A stretch of 64,000 nt of DNA from the NCBI RefSeq assembly GCF_042186555.1, contig NC_133333.1:220536757-220600756 (forward strand), in the 5' to 3' direction. This DNA comes from Aquarana catesbeiana (Eukaryota; Chordata; Amphibia; Anura; Ranidae). The notes beneath the pieces were generated by a model that was not told the DNA's origin, did no database searches, and saw nothing but the letters and a program-made list of their open reading frames with translations. Positions 1 to 11,300 of the stretch are shown here, one piece after another. Within the stretch, counting starts at the first letter, position 1; each line of letters starts with the position of its first letter. Both the position numbers and the translations under genes were made by a program.

Positions 1-222
1 CAGTTTGATGAATTGGGGTCACAGTACTATGTGTGATTAGTCAGTGTTCACATGGTAGAGAGGAAGGCACAATAAAGTACAACCACCATGAAGGGAAAGC
101 AGAGCCTATGTATGTAATGATCGTTTTTGACCTCCTGTGTACAGAAATAATTACACAATGTACAAGTAAACGATGGGCAAAACACATGAACTGACACAGA
201 TAAGATTATCAACCTTCCCCAT
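1..222 (+). repeat. Direct repeat, copy 1 of 2
   Basis: This stretch matches 799-970 continued at 1509-1575 over most of its length. Shared landmarks are GATGAATTGG, CACAGTACTATGTG, CAATAAAGTA, GGGAAAGCAGAGC, TTATGTATGTAATG, AATTACACAATGT and AAAACACATGAACTGACAC. The copies differ by many substitutions and small indels, so the duplication is old. Copy 1 is continuous and gives the pre-insertion state for the element at 971-1508. No coding signal is seen. The left edge is cut by the window. Confidence 0.75.
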
Positions 223-798
223 GTAGAGAACTTTATTTAGAAATACGGAGGATTCCCAGCAGTGACTCTGATTGGTGTGATGTTGGATTCTAAATGATGA
301 AGAAATTCATGTTATATGTGGGATGTAGTTGGGCCGTGTGATGCTGCTGTGATAGCAAAGGGGGGAGGTGAGAATAGCTTGGGGTTATCTCCTATCTGCA
401 GGAGGAATGCTGATGTCATTGATAAAGAGGAAGGTGATGAAACCCCCTCCACTGTATGATGGGGGAGATCCTACACAAACATCCCTCCTCTGTCTACATA
501 CGTGTGGCGTGTACAGCAGTAAGGGGAGATCCTGTACAAACATCCCTTCTCTGTTTACATACATGTTACATGTACAGCAGTTTTAGGTCTGCACCTTAGA
601 CTTCAGTGGCAGTGATGTTGTGTTCTGGGCGATATCCCAGGATCACAGTGTCACCCTTATTCCTACCTAATCAGGCATTCATTATGGTCATTAGGGGCTA
701 CGACTGCTGCATAATTAGAGGCAGGATTTGGGTGTGCCACTCCGATGGGGTCTGAGTGGACTGTGTCCCGAGCACAAGGACTGAGATATCGCATTGCA
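223..798. other. Unique spacer with a short tandem duplication
   Basis: No gene or recognisable transposon. It contains two adjacent diverged copies of a roughly 57 bp segment at about 470-525 and 527-584, each running from GGGAGATCCT to GTACAGCAG. The short open frame over it is explained by chance. Confidence 0.5.
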
Positions 799-1575
799 AC
801 TTGATGAATTGGTTCCACAGTACTATGTGTTAGAACTCTGTAAGCATGGTGGAGATTTGTGCTGAGAGGAAGGAACAATAAAGTATGACTACTGGGAAGG
901 GAAAGCAGAGCTTATGTATGTAATGTCCACTTGACTTCCTGTGTACAGAGATAATTACACAATGTGTAAGTGGGGTGCGGCGGCCTTAACAGGTCCAGTC
1001 CAGGTGTGATGAAAAAACTTTTAATGAAAAATTGTAAAGACAGTTCACAATAAACACGGTGGGAAGGCAACCCAACTGGGAACACTCACAGGTCCCGCAG
1101 CATGTAGAGAGCAGGTTTGAGCAGTGTGTAGTGAGCGGCAGAATGCGGCCTGGTTGTCTCATGCCCAAGCAGGAAGCTATCCAGAGAAGTTGTAAACCCT
1201 ACACTTTCCCTCCTCATCAGGAACATTTCCCTGCCTCTGGTTCTGTCCCTACCAGGTGGCGTACCTGTCCCTATTCTACCCACTCGCAAAATGCGTGCCA
1301 AGCCATGGAGCCACGGCTTTTAATAGGCTCTGCTTGACCCAAGATGGCTGCTAGAGTCATATGGAGTGGCAGCATCCAATTGGATAGCTTCCCCAGTGAC
1401 CCAGTTAACCATAGAGGAATCATGTTCCTCTTGACTTCCTCTCCAACAACAGTGCCACTGTGGAAGAGTGCCACCTGCAGTGGAGAAAGTAGACTGCACC
1501 TGCTTACAAATGTATGAGTAAACAATGGGTAAAACACATGAACTGACACAGATAAGATTTTCGACCTTCCCGCTT
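799..1575 (+). repeat. Direct repeat, copy 2, interrupted
   Basis: Second copy of the segment at 1-222. The match runs 799-970, breaks at an inserted sequence, and resumes at 1509 (AATGTATGAGTAAACAATGG), aligning with AATGTACAAGTAAACGATGG near 160-180 of copy 1. Confidence 0.7.
971..1508. mobile_element. 538 bp insertion with TG...CA ends, unclassified
   Basis: Comparison with copy 1 of the surrounding duplication defines an extra block starting TGGGGTGCGG and ending GCTTACA. The flanks AATGTGTAAG (961-970) and AATGTATGAG (1509-1518) agree at 8 of 10 bases and look like an aged target-site duplication. The TG...CA ends recall an LTR, and an ATTAAA lies near one end on the minus strand. A 10 bp duplication is too long for most LTR elements, and I see no terminal inverted repeat. 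Class unresolved. Confidence 0.5.
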
Positions 1576-2219
1576 CTGACAGAGAGTACAAGTGGCCGTT
1601 ATAACATGCTTTACACAGACACGATCCACTGTAATCAACATCAGGAAGCCTGCCCTGAAAAATGCCATACAGTTTTTCTGGAGTGCATGCAGATATAAAG
1701 TGGCTGCACAAAGGCTGCAGGAGATCAGCAGCACTAAGATAGAACAAGGGATGAAAAATAGGATTTTATTTAAAATAGCGGGGTCTATTTATAATACACA
1801 CTGCAATCAAAACAAATCAAGCACACACAATGTAAATCAAATGCCATACATTATAATTTACATCTATATTAAATGTGACAAATCCGTAGTTTGATTAGGA
1901 GAGAGCAATAGATGAATTTGTCTTTGACCCTTTGAGTGCTCCTTGGTGTTTGTGGTGGGGGGGGTCCCCCTGGGTGTCAATTGGGCATCTTACTAATATG
2001 CACTGACCAATAGAAATACCAAGATTGCACATCCTTTGGCATTAAAGTGGTACATAAAACTACTAACCCCATCCCTCCCCCTTTGTGCTGGCACAGGAAG
2101 AAGCTTTCAGAACATCACACCCAGCCCCATGACCCCCCACACACAGCAGGACACATTGTAATTTTCTATTTACTCCTATTGTGTCCTTTGTGGGAGATTT
2201 CATGTGTAAAAGTCAGCGA
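1576..2219. other. Unique sequence, nothing recognised
   Basis: AT-rich spacer with short open frames only. No repeat family, RNA gene or exon is recognised. Confidence 0.5.
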
Positions 2220-2620
2220 AGATTAAGCATAAATTAGGAGTAATGGCAGCAGCAGCGGCGGTGGTGCTGCACCGAGTGCTTTGCTTTAACTCACTTGATT
2301 GACTCTGTAATAGAATGCAGTGAAACTAAGTCTGATGGTGTGATTATCCGGCCTGAAGCCGCTGCGTAGGTGTCCGCCACATCTCTGCCGAGCTTTGCAC
2401 GGCTCAAGTCATTTTCTTTATAGCCGGTTATCAGGTTTTTTTTTCCCTTTAATTTTCTGCAGCAGCTGACGACAGAGCAATAGTCTGCACTCATGTCTTC
2501 CTTGAGACGCTCTGCACACCTCTCACAAGTAGGCCCCTCAATAGATTGACGCGCGGCGGGGTTGTCTGTGAAGCGGCTCAGAGAATAATTGACCCCTGAG
2601 AGCTTCCAGAACAAAAAAAT
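2220..2620. promoter_or_regulatory. Candidate conserved non-coding element
   Basis: Balanced-composition, non-repetitive block with an AGCAGCAGCGGCGG tract and several GATTA/TAAT-type motifs, standing out from the surrounding simple sequence. I cannot tell enhancer from neutral unique sequence without alignment; the call rests on texture alone. Confidence 0.2.
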
Positions 2621-2924
2621 ATAAAAAGCTCTGTGATTAAAAAGTTTGCTGCAGAAGTGGGAAAAAGGACACTTTGATATTGATATGTATTTTCATCCTG
2701 TACGATATCCTTCATCCGTCCTTTCTGAATCGTTCTGCCTTTCTTCTCAGTGCTGTGTGAGGGGTACAAAAAGGTATTCTGCCCCAGGAAGGACCCCAAG
2801 CAGAGTCAGGGGGAAAGCCACCATCAGAAGGATTAAAATGTTCACCTTGCAAAGTCTGAGATTAAAAACGTTTAGAATTTTTGTAACAATATTTCACTCC
2901 CATCATTTCTCTTCCTCATCTACT

Positions 2925-3605
2925 TATCCACCCCCATAATTTTCGTCTACTCCTATCATTTCCCTTCCCAATCTACTCCTATCATTTCCCTTCCCAATCA
3001 CCTCTATCATTTCCCTTCCCAATCTACTCCTATCATTTCCCTTCCCAATCACCTCTATCATTTCCCTTTCCAATCTACCTCTATCATTTCTCTTCCCATC
3101 ATTTCCTATAATTTCCCTTCCCAACCTACCCCTATAATTTCCCTTCCCATCATTTCCTATCATTTCCCTTCCCAATCCATTCCTATCATTTCCCTTCCCA
3201 ATCTACCTCTATCATTTCTCTTCCCATCATTTCCTATTATTTCCCTTCCCAATCTACCTCTGTCATTTCCCTTCCCAATCCATTCCTATCATTTCTCTTC
3301 CCAATCTACTCCTATCATTTCCCTTCCCAATCTACCTCTATCATTTCTCTTCCCTTCATTTCCTATCATTTCCCTTCCCAATCTACTTCTGTCATTTCCC
3401 TTCCCAATCTACCTCTATCATTTCCCTTCCCAATCTACCTCTATCATTTCCCTTCCCAATCTACCTCTATCATTTCCCTTCCCAATCTACCCCCATAATT
3501 TCCCTTAATGTCCTTCCCCATCTACGCTAATCATTTCCCTTCCCATTGTAACTATTTACCCACATCATTTCCCTTCATTGCATACTCCATAATTTCCCTT
3601 TTTTA
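2925..3605. repeat. Pyrimidine-rich minisatellite, about 26 bp unit
   Basis: Tandem variants of TATCATTTCCCTTCCCAATC followed by TACCTC, with shorter units lacking the last part. Strong strand asymmetry (C+T on plus). The minus-strand open frame across it (MGREMIGND-type repeats) is produced by the array and is not taken as a gene. Confidence 0.9.
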
Positions 3606-3985
3606 AATGTCCTTCCTTTCCCATGTACCTATCTACACCCAGGATTTCTCCTCCTCATCTACCTCATTCAATCTTTTCTCCCTGTACGCCAGCCATTGTT
3701 TCCTTTCCTCATGCATCCTTTCATTTCCTTTTCCCATCTCTCCCCATTGTCCCCCCCCCCCCAATGGATATGTTGGGGTTCACTTTATTACATATGGTGA
3801 TTTTTTTCTGTTATCTGTTAACAACAACCAACAAAAGACCAATAAAAATGAAATAATGCAGCTGACTTGTTGCTGCTGTTCTATATAGTTCGAGTTACTT
3901 TTGCATCATGTCTTCACAGGGATAGATCCCCGACCCTAGGGGTGATGCCCTCATCTGGTGTCACTTCACTGCCAGAAGTAAATCG
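3606..3985. other. CT-rich transition with a C-run
   Basis: Degenerate pyrimidine-rich sequence leading out of the minisatellite, with a C homopolymer near 3750-3762, then AT-rich unique sequence. No gene recognised. Confidence 0.5.
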
Positions 3986-4170
3986 CTGATGCCGGCCATA
4001 GACAGAGCATTTTTCTTTCCTGCAACTGCAATAATTGCATGTAAAATCTAACAGGCTGGTTTTACCCACGTTGATTGATTGATCAGCTTGGGTACATTCA
4101 GCCTGCCCATACATGGTTCGAATCTCAGCCGGTTCAGCAGGAAATTTGAACCGTCTATGGGATGTGGAGT
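3985..4170. mobile_element. Probable short palindromic MITE
   Basis: GGCCATAGAC near 3991 is repeated in inverted form as GTCTATGG near 4154, with a mostly hairpin-capable interior. The phrase CCCATACATGGTTCGAATC is familiar to me from frog interspersed repeats. Exact ends and target duplication are unclear. Confidence 0.35.
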
Positions 4171-5055
4171 CACAGGCCTTCCTTCAGGGTGGCTCCTCTC
4201 ACTGAGTGTATACAGGCATTCATATGTCACTTGGGATGTTACCACACAAAGTAATAATGTACTGATGTTTATTTGCAGGATCTTGCTGGCAGAGAGATCC
4301 TGAGTAAAAAACACAAGTTATGTTCCTTAAAGACCTTGCGTACAGGCGCGTAAATGTATATGCAAATACATGGGTATCCTTCTCGCTCTTCTAGCTGCCT
4401 GTGTTGCAATTTCTGCATATAATCTCTTATACTGTGTACTTGTGTATACATGTGTATGTAAGTGATTCATTTTTTGCCCTCAAGCGTAAAATATTCATTT
4501 TATTTTTTATTTTTTACAGCTCTGACTACATTGTTGCTTTACAAATCTTTAAAGCAGATGTGTGCATTGTCACTTAGACAAGAATACACCTGTGTTCAGA
4601 TCTGTAAAAACAAAAATACACAACACAGCTATAAACATGACGTTTTTTGCGCTCGTTTGTAAGGGGCCTTTTCAGGGCGACAACAGGAGTGACACGTTAG
4701 GATTTGGGAGGCAGGGGGGATTTCACGGTTTTATGTTTTATTAGGAATTGCACTGTTTTATCGTGATACATTTTACTGTTTGCCTGGAGTTTTGCTATAA
4801 CAGAATGTAACATCTTCTGTCTCATTAGTGGAAAGGAATGGGATTCATTTCACACTTTTCAGGATATGAAAGAGTTTGTCTTTTCTCTCTAGTAATTCAT
4901 GTTTCTCTTTGCTCCTAGGTAAGTGCTGAGCTCTATTTCATCGCTGCTTTTCATGTGTCCACGGGGGGTGAGGTTGGCAGAGAGCGCTATATACAAAGCT
5001 GGGCCATGAAAGAATATCTCTGCCCCGGAGAGGGAACAGGGCTCAGCATGCCTGC
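4171..5055. other. Unique AT-rich sequence
   Basis: No repeat family or gene recognised. A splice-donor-like string CCTAGGTAAGTG at about 4915 and short open frames are present, but no exon partner is visible. Confidence 0.45.
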
Positions 5056-5245
5056 AGGTACATGTGTGTGCGCGTGTGTGTATGCGTGTACATACTGTAT
5101 GTGTGTTTTTATGTTTGTGTGTGTGTACATGTGTCATGTGTGTATATGTGTGGGCATGTGTATATATGCATGTACATGTGTCATATGCGTTCTATATTTG
5201 TGTGTGCACACAAGTGTATGTGTATTAATATATGTATATTATATA
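5056..5245. repeat. Compound TG/TA microsatellite
   Basis: Irregular GTGTGT, TATGTG and ACATGTGT runs typical of an aged dinucleotide microsatellite. Cysteine- and valine-rich open frames through it are artefacts. Confidence 0.85.
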
Positions 5246-5479
5246 GAGTATAATCTGCGTGTGCTGATGTACCAGTCCCATTCACTTTGCCCAGGGAGCA
5301 CACACATACTTACCAGTGTAAATCAAAATATTTCATTTTGTTGTAACCCGTAGCAACCAAACTTAACCCACACTCCATATAGAGCAATCAGAATATTGTT
5401 AACTGGTCGCACATCACAGCTTTCTACCTGAGTACATAGTCTTTCCCGGTGCTGGAGATCATCACTAGATATCAAATTA

Positions 5480-6105
5480 AATGAATAATCTATTAGCTTG
5501 TATCAGTCTAATATCAAACTCTTTTATGAAATAACAGATTCTTTTACATTATATCCAACTCTGTTACATTAGGCATTATTATAGTATATCTGTCCTTGTT
5601 ATATTATACACTGTTATACTGTATTCCAAGAGACCTTGTTACATTATATCAGACTGTTACCTTGTTATATTATATCAGATACTATTATATTATCAGACCT
5701 TGTTTTATTATATCACACACTATGACACCAGACCTTATTCTATTATATCAGACCTTGTTGCATTATATCACACACTGTTATGTCAGACTAAGTTACAGTA
5801 TCAGACCTTGTTATATTGTGCCAGACACTATTATATCAGACCTTGTTACCTTATATCAGACACTATATCAGACCTTGTTACATTATATCAGACACAATAA
5901 TATCAGACCTTGTTACACTATATCACACTATTAAAGCAGACCTTGTTACATCATATCAGACACAATTATATTAGACCTTGTTACATTATATCACACAATT
6001 ATATCAGACCTTGTTACATTATATTAGACCCTATTATATCAGACACTATTATATCAGATCTTGTTTTGATATCAGACCTTGTAACATTATATCAGACACA
6101 GATTC
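5480..6105. repeat. Minisatellite with TTATATCAGACCTTG unit
   Basis: Variable tandem units of about 18-42 bp built from TTATATCAGAC, CTTGTTACAT and CACTATTATATCAG. Units become more regular toward 6100. The open frames across it follow the repeat. Confidence 0.9.
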
Positions 6106-7135
6106 AGAAGTGTGACCAGAGCCTGTGTCTGTGGGGCCCGCTGGTGAGAAATTACGGTAATTTGGCAAAGTAACGGCTTGTGCATACAGGCCTCAGTTTG
6201 TATAGGAGCAGTGTGTCCAGCAAGCTGTTACAGAGCATTTGAGGCTTTCCCCAAGCTTCCAACAGCTTTCTTGAAGCCATCTTCAGCCTTTAGATGGTAA
6301 ATATGGATCCTAAAATGAGTTCTGTAAATGTGTCCAAGCCACCATCCATCTTCAGCACTGCCAGGACCCAGGATGATAAGGCCAGATTGCCCCCTGTGAA
6401 CTAATTCAGCGACACAGTAGCAGGCCTTGCCCTATTTGCACCCCCTCCTGCTAAAGTGCTCAAGATGGCCATCTCTTCTGTCTACCCATCGACTCTTCCA
6501 TGTTTCAAACTTGTTGAAAACCTGATTAAGCTTTTTTTTTTAAAGAATTTCAGGCATGGTATGGTTTTACCTGGTCTTGCTTGGACCAATATAACTATGC
6601 ATAAACCATACCTGGCCAATGCCCCTGGAAGGTAGAAAACACAGAAGCAGGTGCTACTACTCCAGTGATCTCCACTTGCTTCCGGGTCCTGTGCTGAGCG
6701 GTTGGCCTGCTGCATTATGAACATGAAACCCGATCTAAATGTGAATACCATTATGGTAAACTGAAAGCAAGAATTGCTTTCATGATGTTATTTTAATATA
6801 ATGGTATATGTGTTATTTTAATATAATGGTATTTGCATTTAGATTAGTGTTAAAAAAAATCATATGACCAACAGAGCTCCTCCCTTATATTCCCATAGAC
6901 AGCAATGGCAAAATGCTCCGCTGTCAGTCACAAAACTTTGAGCCATCCTGCATGATGTACAGAAGTGATGTGGGGCGGCTTGCTAAGCATGCGCAAACCA
7001 AGTGCCAATGCCAAACTCTGAATAGTGAACTGGCAGGATCACCAGGTAACCAGGAAATGTTATCTAAGGATATGAAAGGATAATATCTGCTTGTATGTGC
7101 TGTTATTTTTCCTCAAAATGTGGTGTGTGGTTGTA
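6106..7135. other. Unique sequence with minor local repeats
   Basis: No gene recognised. Near 6788-6830 a 22-23 bp phrase (TGTTATTTTAATATAATGGTAT) is tandemly duplicated, and TACCATTAT at about 6746 is its partial inverted match. Confidence 0.45.
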
Positions 7136-7445
7136 CAACCCCAATTCCAACAAAGTTGAGATGCTGTGCAAAATCTACATAAAAACAGAATGCAATGATT
7201 TGTACATCTCATAAACCCATAAACCCATATTTTTTTCACACTAGAAAATAGAAAACATATCAAATATTTAAACTGAGAAAATGTACTATTTTAAGAAAAA
7301 AAAATAAGGTAATTTTGAAATTGATGGCAGCAACCTGCCTCAAAAAAGGTGGGACAGGGCCATGTTCACCACAGTGTAGCATCCCCTCTTTTTTTAACAA
7401 CACTCTGTAAATGTCTGGGAACTGAGGAGACCAGTTTCTGTGTTT
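7136..7445. mobile_element. Tc1/mariner-type fragment (ACAACCCCAATTCCAA end)
   Basis: Begins at TACAACCCCAATTCCAAC, a terminal inverted repeat I recognise from a widespread fish and amphibian Tc1/mariner family. It continues through AAAACAGAATGCAATGATTT and AAAAAGGTGGGACAGGG to AACTGAGGAGACC. Only one end is present; the transposase body and the other terminus are missing. Confidence 0.7.
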
Positions 7446-8320
7446 TTGGGACGCACGTCAGTTCAAATTTATGGCTCCTTTGTTTACATTGAGAAGATGA
7501 GCCACTGGTTGTTAAGGATGCAGCGGGTGCCGGCTCCTTAACAACCAGCTAGTGTTTGGTAAACACTGTGTGGCTAGACCAAGACTTATTTACCAATGTT
7601 TTTGTTTACTTTTATGTATTTCTGTGAATTGACTTTTAGGGAGGTTCATGCAGTATTTACCGAGCGTTTCTCCATTTTGCGGTAGATAATGCATAAATGT
7701 ATAGTACGATTTTTTTTTTTATAGCATTAGTTATTTGGGTTACATGTGTCACATGACCCAAATATCTCATGCAATATCCTTCTGTGAATTGACCCCCTAG
7801 TGTGTCACCATTTGCTCTATCTATTGTGCCCAGTTTGAGAACATGACACATTTATCTGTATACAGAGCATTTTGGGAGGAGGGGACAGATTTGGAGGTTC
7901 TTGGGGGGTTGTAGTAGGTGCTCCCAACAGATATAGTACTGGTACTCTAGAGCAGACTAGCACTTCCAATTTTTCTCCATCTCAGTTTTCCGTTTTTCAT
8001 ATCTTTTTATTTCTGCTCTGTTTTATGCCGCCGCCCAGGATTAGGCGCACAGTTCCAACTGCCGAAAGGCGACTGGCATCTCCGTATTTCTAATTACACC
8101 ATGATTAACCAATTAAATTCATCGTCATTATCCCTAATTATCATTATTAATTGCCCTGTCTGATTTAAATATGCAGTTATTCTAAATATCACGTTTGTTT
8201 TTAATGTTTTATGGAAACAAGTTGTCCTCCCCCCAACCCCAGGGAATTCTGTCACACAGCTATAGGGCCCTGAACAATCCCTCCCATAATTTATCTATTT
8301 GTCAGTGTGTACACTGGGGG
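7446..8320. other. Unique sequence with short inverted and direct repeats
   Basis: Contains a perfect 14 bp inverted repeat (see 7505-7548) and a direct repeat TCTGTGAATTGAC at about 7620 and 7782 bracketing 160 bp, possibly an unrecognised short element. No gene seen. Confidence 0.45.
7505..7548. repeat. Perfect 14 bp inverted repeat (hairpin)
   Basis: CTGGTTGTTAAGGA at 7505-7518 is exactly reverse-complementary to TCCTTAACAACCAG at 7535-7548, with a 16 bp GC-rich loop. It may be the core of a short element; nothing shows transcription. Confidence 0.7.
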
Positions 8321-11300
8321 GAGATTACTGCAGGTGACCTGCGAGTGTCAATGGGGGAGATACGGTAGGTGACCTGCTCATGGGGGATGTCTGAATTACT
8401 GTAGGTGACCTGTGGAAGGGGATGAAGGTATTGCTGCAGGAGACTTGTGGGTGGCAGTGGGGAAATTCCTGCAGGAGACCTGGGGATTGGGGAATTCCTG
8501 CGGGTGTCCTGAGGATTGGGGAATTCCTTCAGGAGACCTGCGGATGGCAATGGGGGAATGACGGCAGGAGACCTGAGGATTGGGGAATGAATGCAGAAGA
8601 CCTGAGGATTGGGGAATTACTGCAGAAGACCTTAGGATTGGGGAATTGCTGCAGGAGACATGTGGGTGGCAATGGGGGAATGACTGCAGGAGACCTAAAG
8701 GATTGAGGAATTACTGCAGGAGACCTGAGGATTGGGGAATTGCTGCAGGAGACCTGAGGATTGGGGAATTTCTGCAGGAGAACTGAGGTTAGGAGAATTC
8801 CTGCAGGAAACCTGAGGATTGGGAAATTACTGCAGAAGACCTGAGGATTGGGGAATTCCTGCGGATAGGGGAATTACTGCAGGAGACCTGAGGATTGGGG
8901 AATTGCTGCAGGAGACCTGAGGATTGGGGAATTCCTGCAGGAGACCTGAGGATTGGGGAATTCCTGCATGAGACCTGAGGATTGGAGAATTACTGCAGTA
9001 GACCTGTGGATGGCAATGGGGGAATGACAGCAGGAGACCTAAAGGATTGGGGAATTACTGCAGGAGACCTGAGGATTGGGGAATTGCTGCAGGAGACCTG
9101 AGGATTGGGAAATTTCTGCAGGAGAACTGAGGTTAGGAGAATTCCTGCAGGAGACCTGAGGATTGGGAAATTACTGCAGAAGACCTGAGGATTGGGGAAT
9201 TCCTGCGGATAGGGGAATTACTGCAGGAGACCTGAGGATTGGGGAATTCCTGCAGGAGACCTGAGGATTGGGGAATTCCTGCGGATTGCGGAATTACTGC
9301 AGGAGACCAGAGGATTGGGGAATTGCTGCAGGAGACCTGAGGATTGGGGAATTGCTGCAGGAGACCTGAGGATTGGGGAATTGCTGCAGGAGACCTGAGG
9401 ATTGGGGAATTGCTGCAGGAGACCTGAGGATTGGGGAATTACTGCAGGGGACCTGAGGATTGGGGAATTACTGCAGGAGATCTGAGGATTGGGGAATTCC
9501 TGCGAATTGGGGAATTACTGCAGGAGACCTGAGGATTGGGGAATTGCTGCAGAAGACCTGAGGATTGGGGAATTGCTGCAGGAGACCTGAGGATTGGGGA
9601 ATTCCTACAGGAGACCTGAGGATTGTGGAATTCCTGCGAATTGGAATTTCTGCAGGAGACCTGAGGTTAGGAGAATTCCTGCAGGAGACCTGAGGATTGG
9701 GAAATTACTGCAGAAGACCTGAGGATTAGGGAATTCCTGCGGATAGGGGAATTACTGCAGGAGACCTGAGGATTGGGGAATTGCTGCAGGAGACCTGAGG
9801 ATTGTGGAATTCCTGTGAATTGGGGAATTTCTGCATGAGACCTGAAGATTGGGGAATTGCTGCAGAAGACCTGTGGGTGGCAATGGGGGAATGACTGCAG
9901 GAGACCTAAAGGATTGAGGAATTACTGCAGGAGACCTGAGGATTGGGGAATTGCTGCAGGAGACCTGAGGATTGGGGAATTTCTGCAGGAGAACTGAGGT
10001 TAGGAGAATTCCTGCAGGAGACCTGAGGATTGGGAAATTACTGCAGAAGACCTGAGGATTGGGGAATTCCTGCGGATAGGGGAATTACTGCAGGAGACCT
10101 GAGGATTGGGGAATTGCTGCAGGAGACCTGAGGATTGGGGAATTCCTGCAGGAGACCTGAGGATTGGGGAATTCCTGCATGAGACCTGAGGATTGGAGAA
10201 TTACTGCAGTAGACCTGTGGATGGCAATGGGGGAATGACAGCAGGAGACCTAAAGGATTGGGGAATTACTGCAGGAGACCTGAGGATTGGGGAATTGCTG
10301 CAGGAGACCTGAGGATTGGGAAATTTCTGCAGGAGAACTGAGGTTAGGAGAATTCCTGCAGGAGACCTGAGGATTGGGAAATTACTGCAGAAGACCTGAG
10401 GATTGGGGAATTCCTGCGGATAGGGGAATTACTGCAGGAGACCTGAGGATTGGGGAATTCCTGCAGGAGACCTGAGGATTGGGGAATTCCTGCGGATTGC
10501 GGAATTACTGCAGGAGACCAGAGGATTGGGGAATTGCTGCAGGAGACCTGAGGATTGGGGAATTGCTGCAGGAGACCTGAGGATTGGGGAATTGCTGCAG
10601 GAGACCTGAGGATTGGGGAATTGCTGCAGGAGACCTGAGGATTGGGGAATTGCTGCAGGAGACCTGAGGATTGGGGAATTACTGCAGGGGACCTGAGGAT
10701 TGGGGAATTACTGCAGGAGACCTGAGGATTGGGGAATTCCTGCGAATTGGGGAATTACTGCAGGAGACCTGAGGATTGGGGAATTGCTGCAGAAGACCTG
10801 AGGATTGGGGAATTGCTGCAGGAGACCTGAGGATTGGGGAATTCCTGCAGGAGACCTGAGGATTGTGGAATTCCTGCGAATTGGAATTTCTGCAGGAGAC
10901 CTGAGGTTAGGAGAATTCCTGCAGGAGACCTGAGGATTGGGAAATTACTGCAGAAGACCTGAGGATTAGGGAATTCCTGCGGATAGGGGAATTACTGCAG
11001 GAGACCTGAGGATTGGGGAATTGCTGCAGGAGACCTGAGGATTGTGGAATTCCTGTGAATTGGGGAATTTCTGCATGAGACCTGAAGATTGGGGAATTGC
11101 TGCAGAAGACCTGAGGATTGGGGAATTGCTGCAGGAGACCTGAGGATTGGGGAATTCCTGCGAATTGGGGAATTACTGCAGGAGACCTGAGGATTGGGGA
11201 ATTACTGCAGGAGACCTGAGGATTGCAGGATTACCTGCAGGAGACCTGAGGATTGGGGAATTCCTGCGGATAGGGGAATTACTGCAGGAGACCTGAGGAT

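Noticed and set aside
4105..4125. GGTTCGAATC as a tRNA B-box
   Set aside because: No A-box or cloverleaf around it; it belongs to a palindromic MITE-like repeat.
4905..5060. Exon with splice sites near 4915 and 5055
   Set aside because: Isolated GTAAGT-like strings without a conserved coding frame or partner exons.
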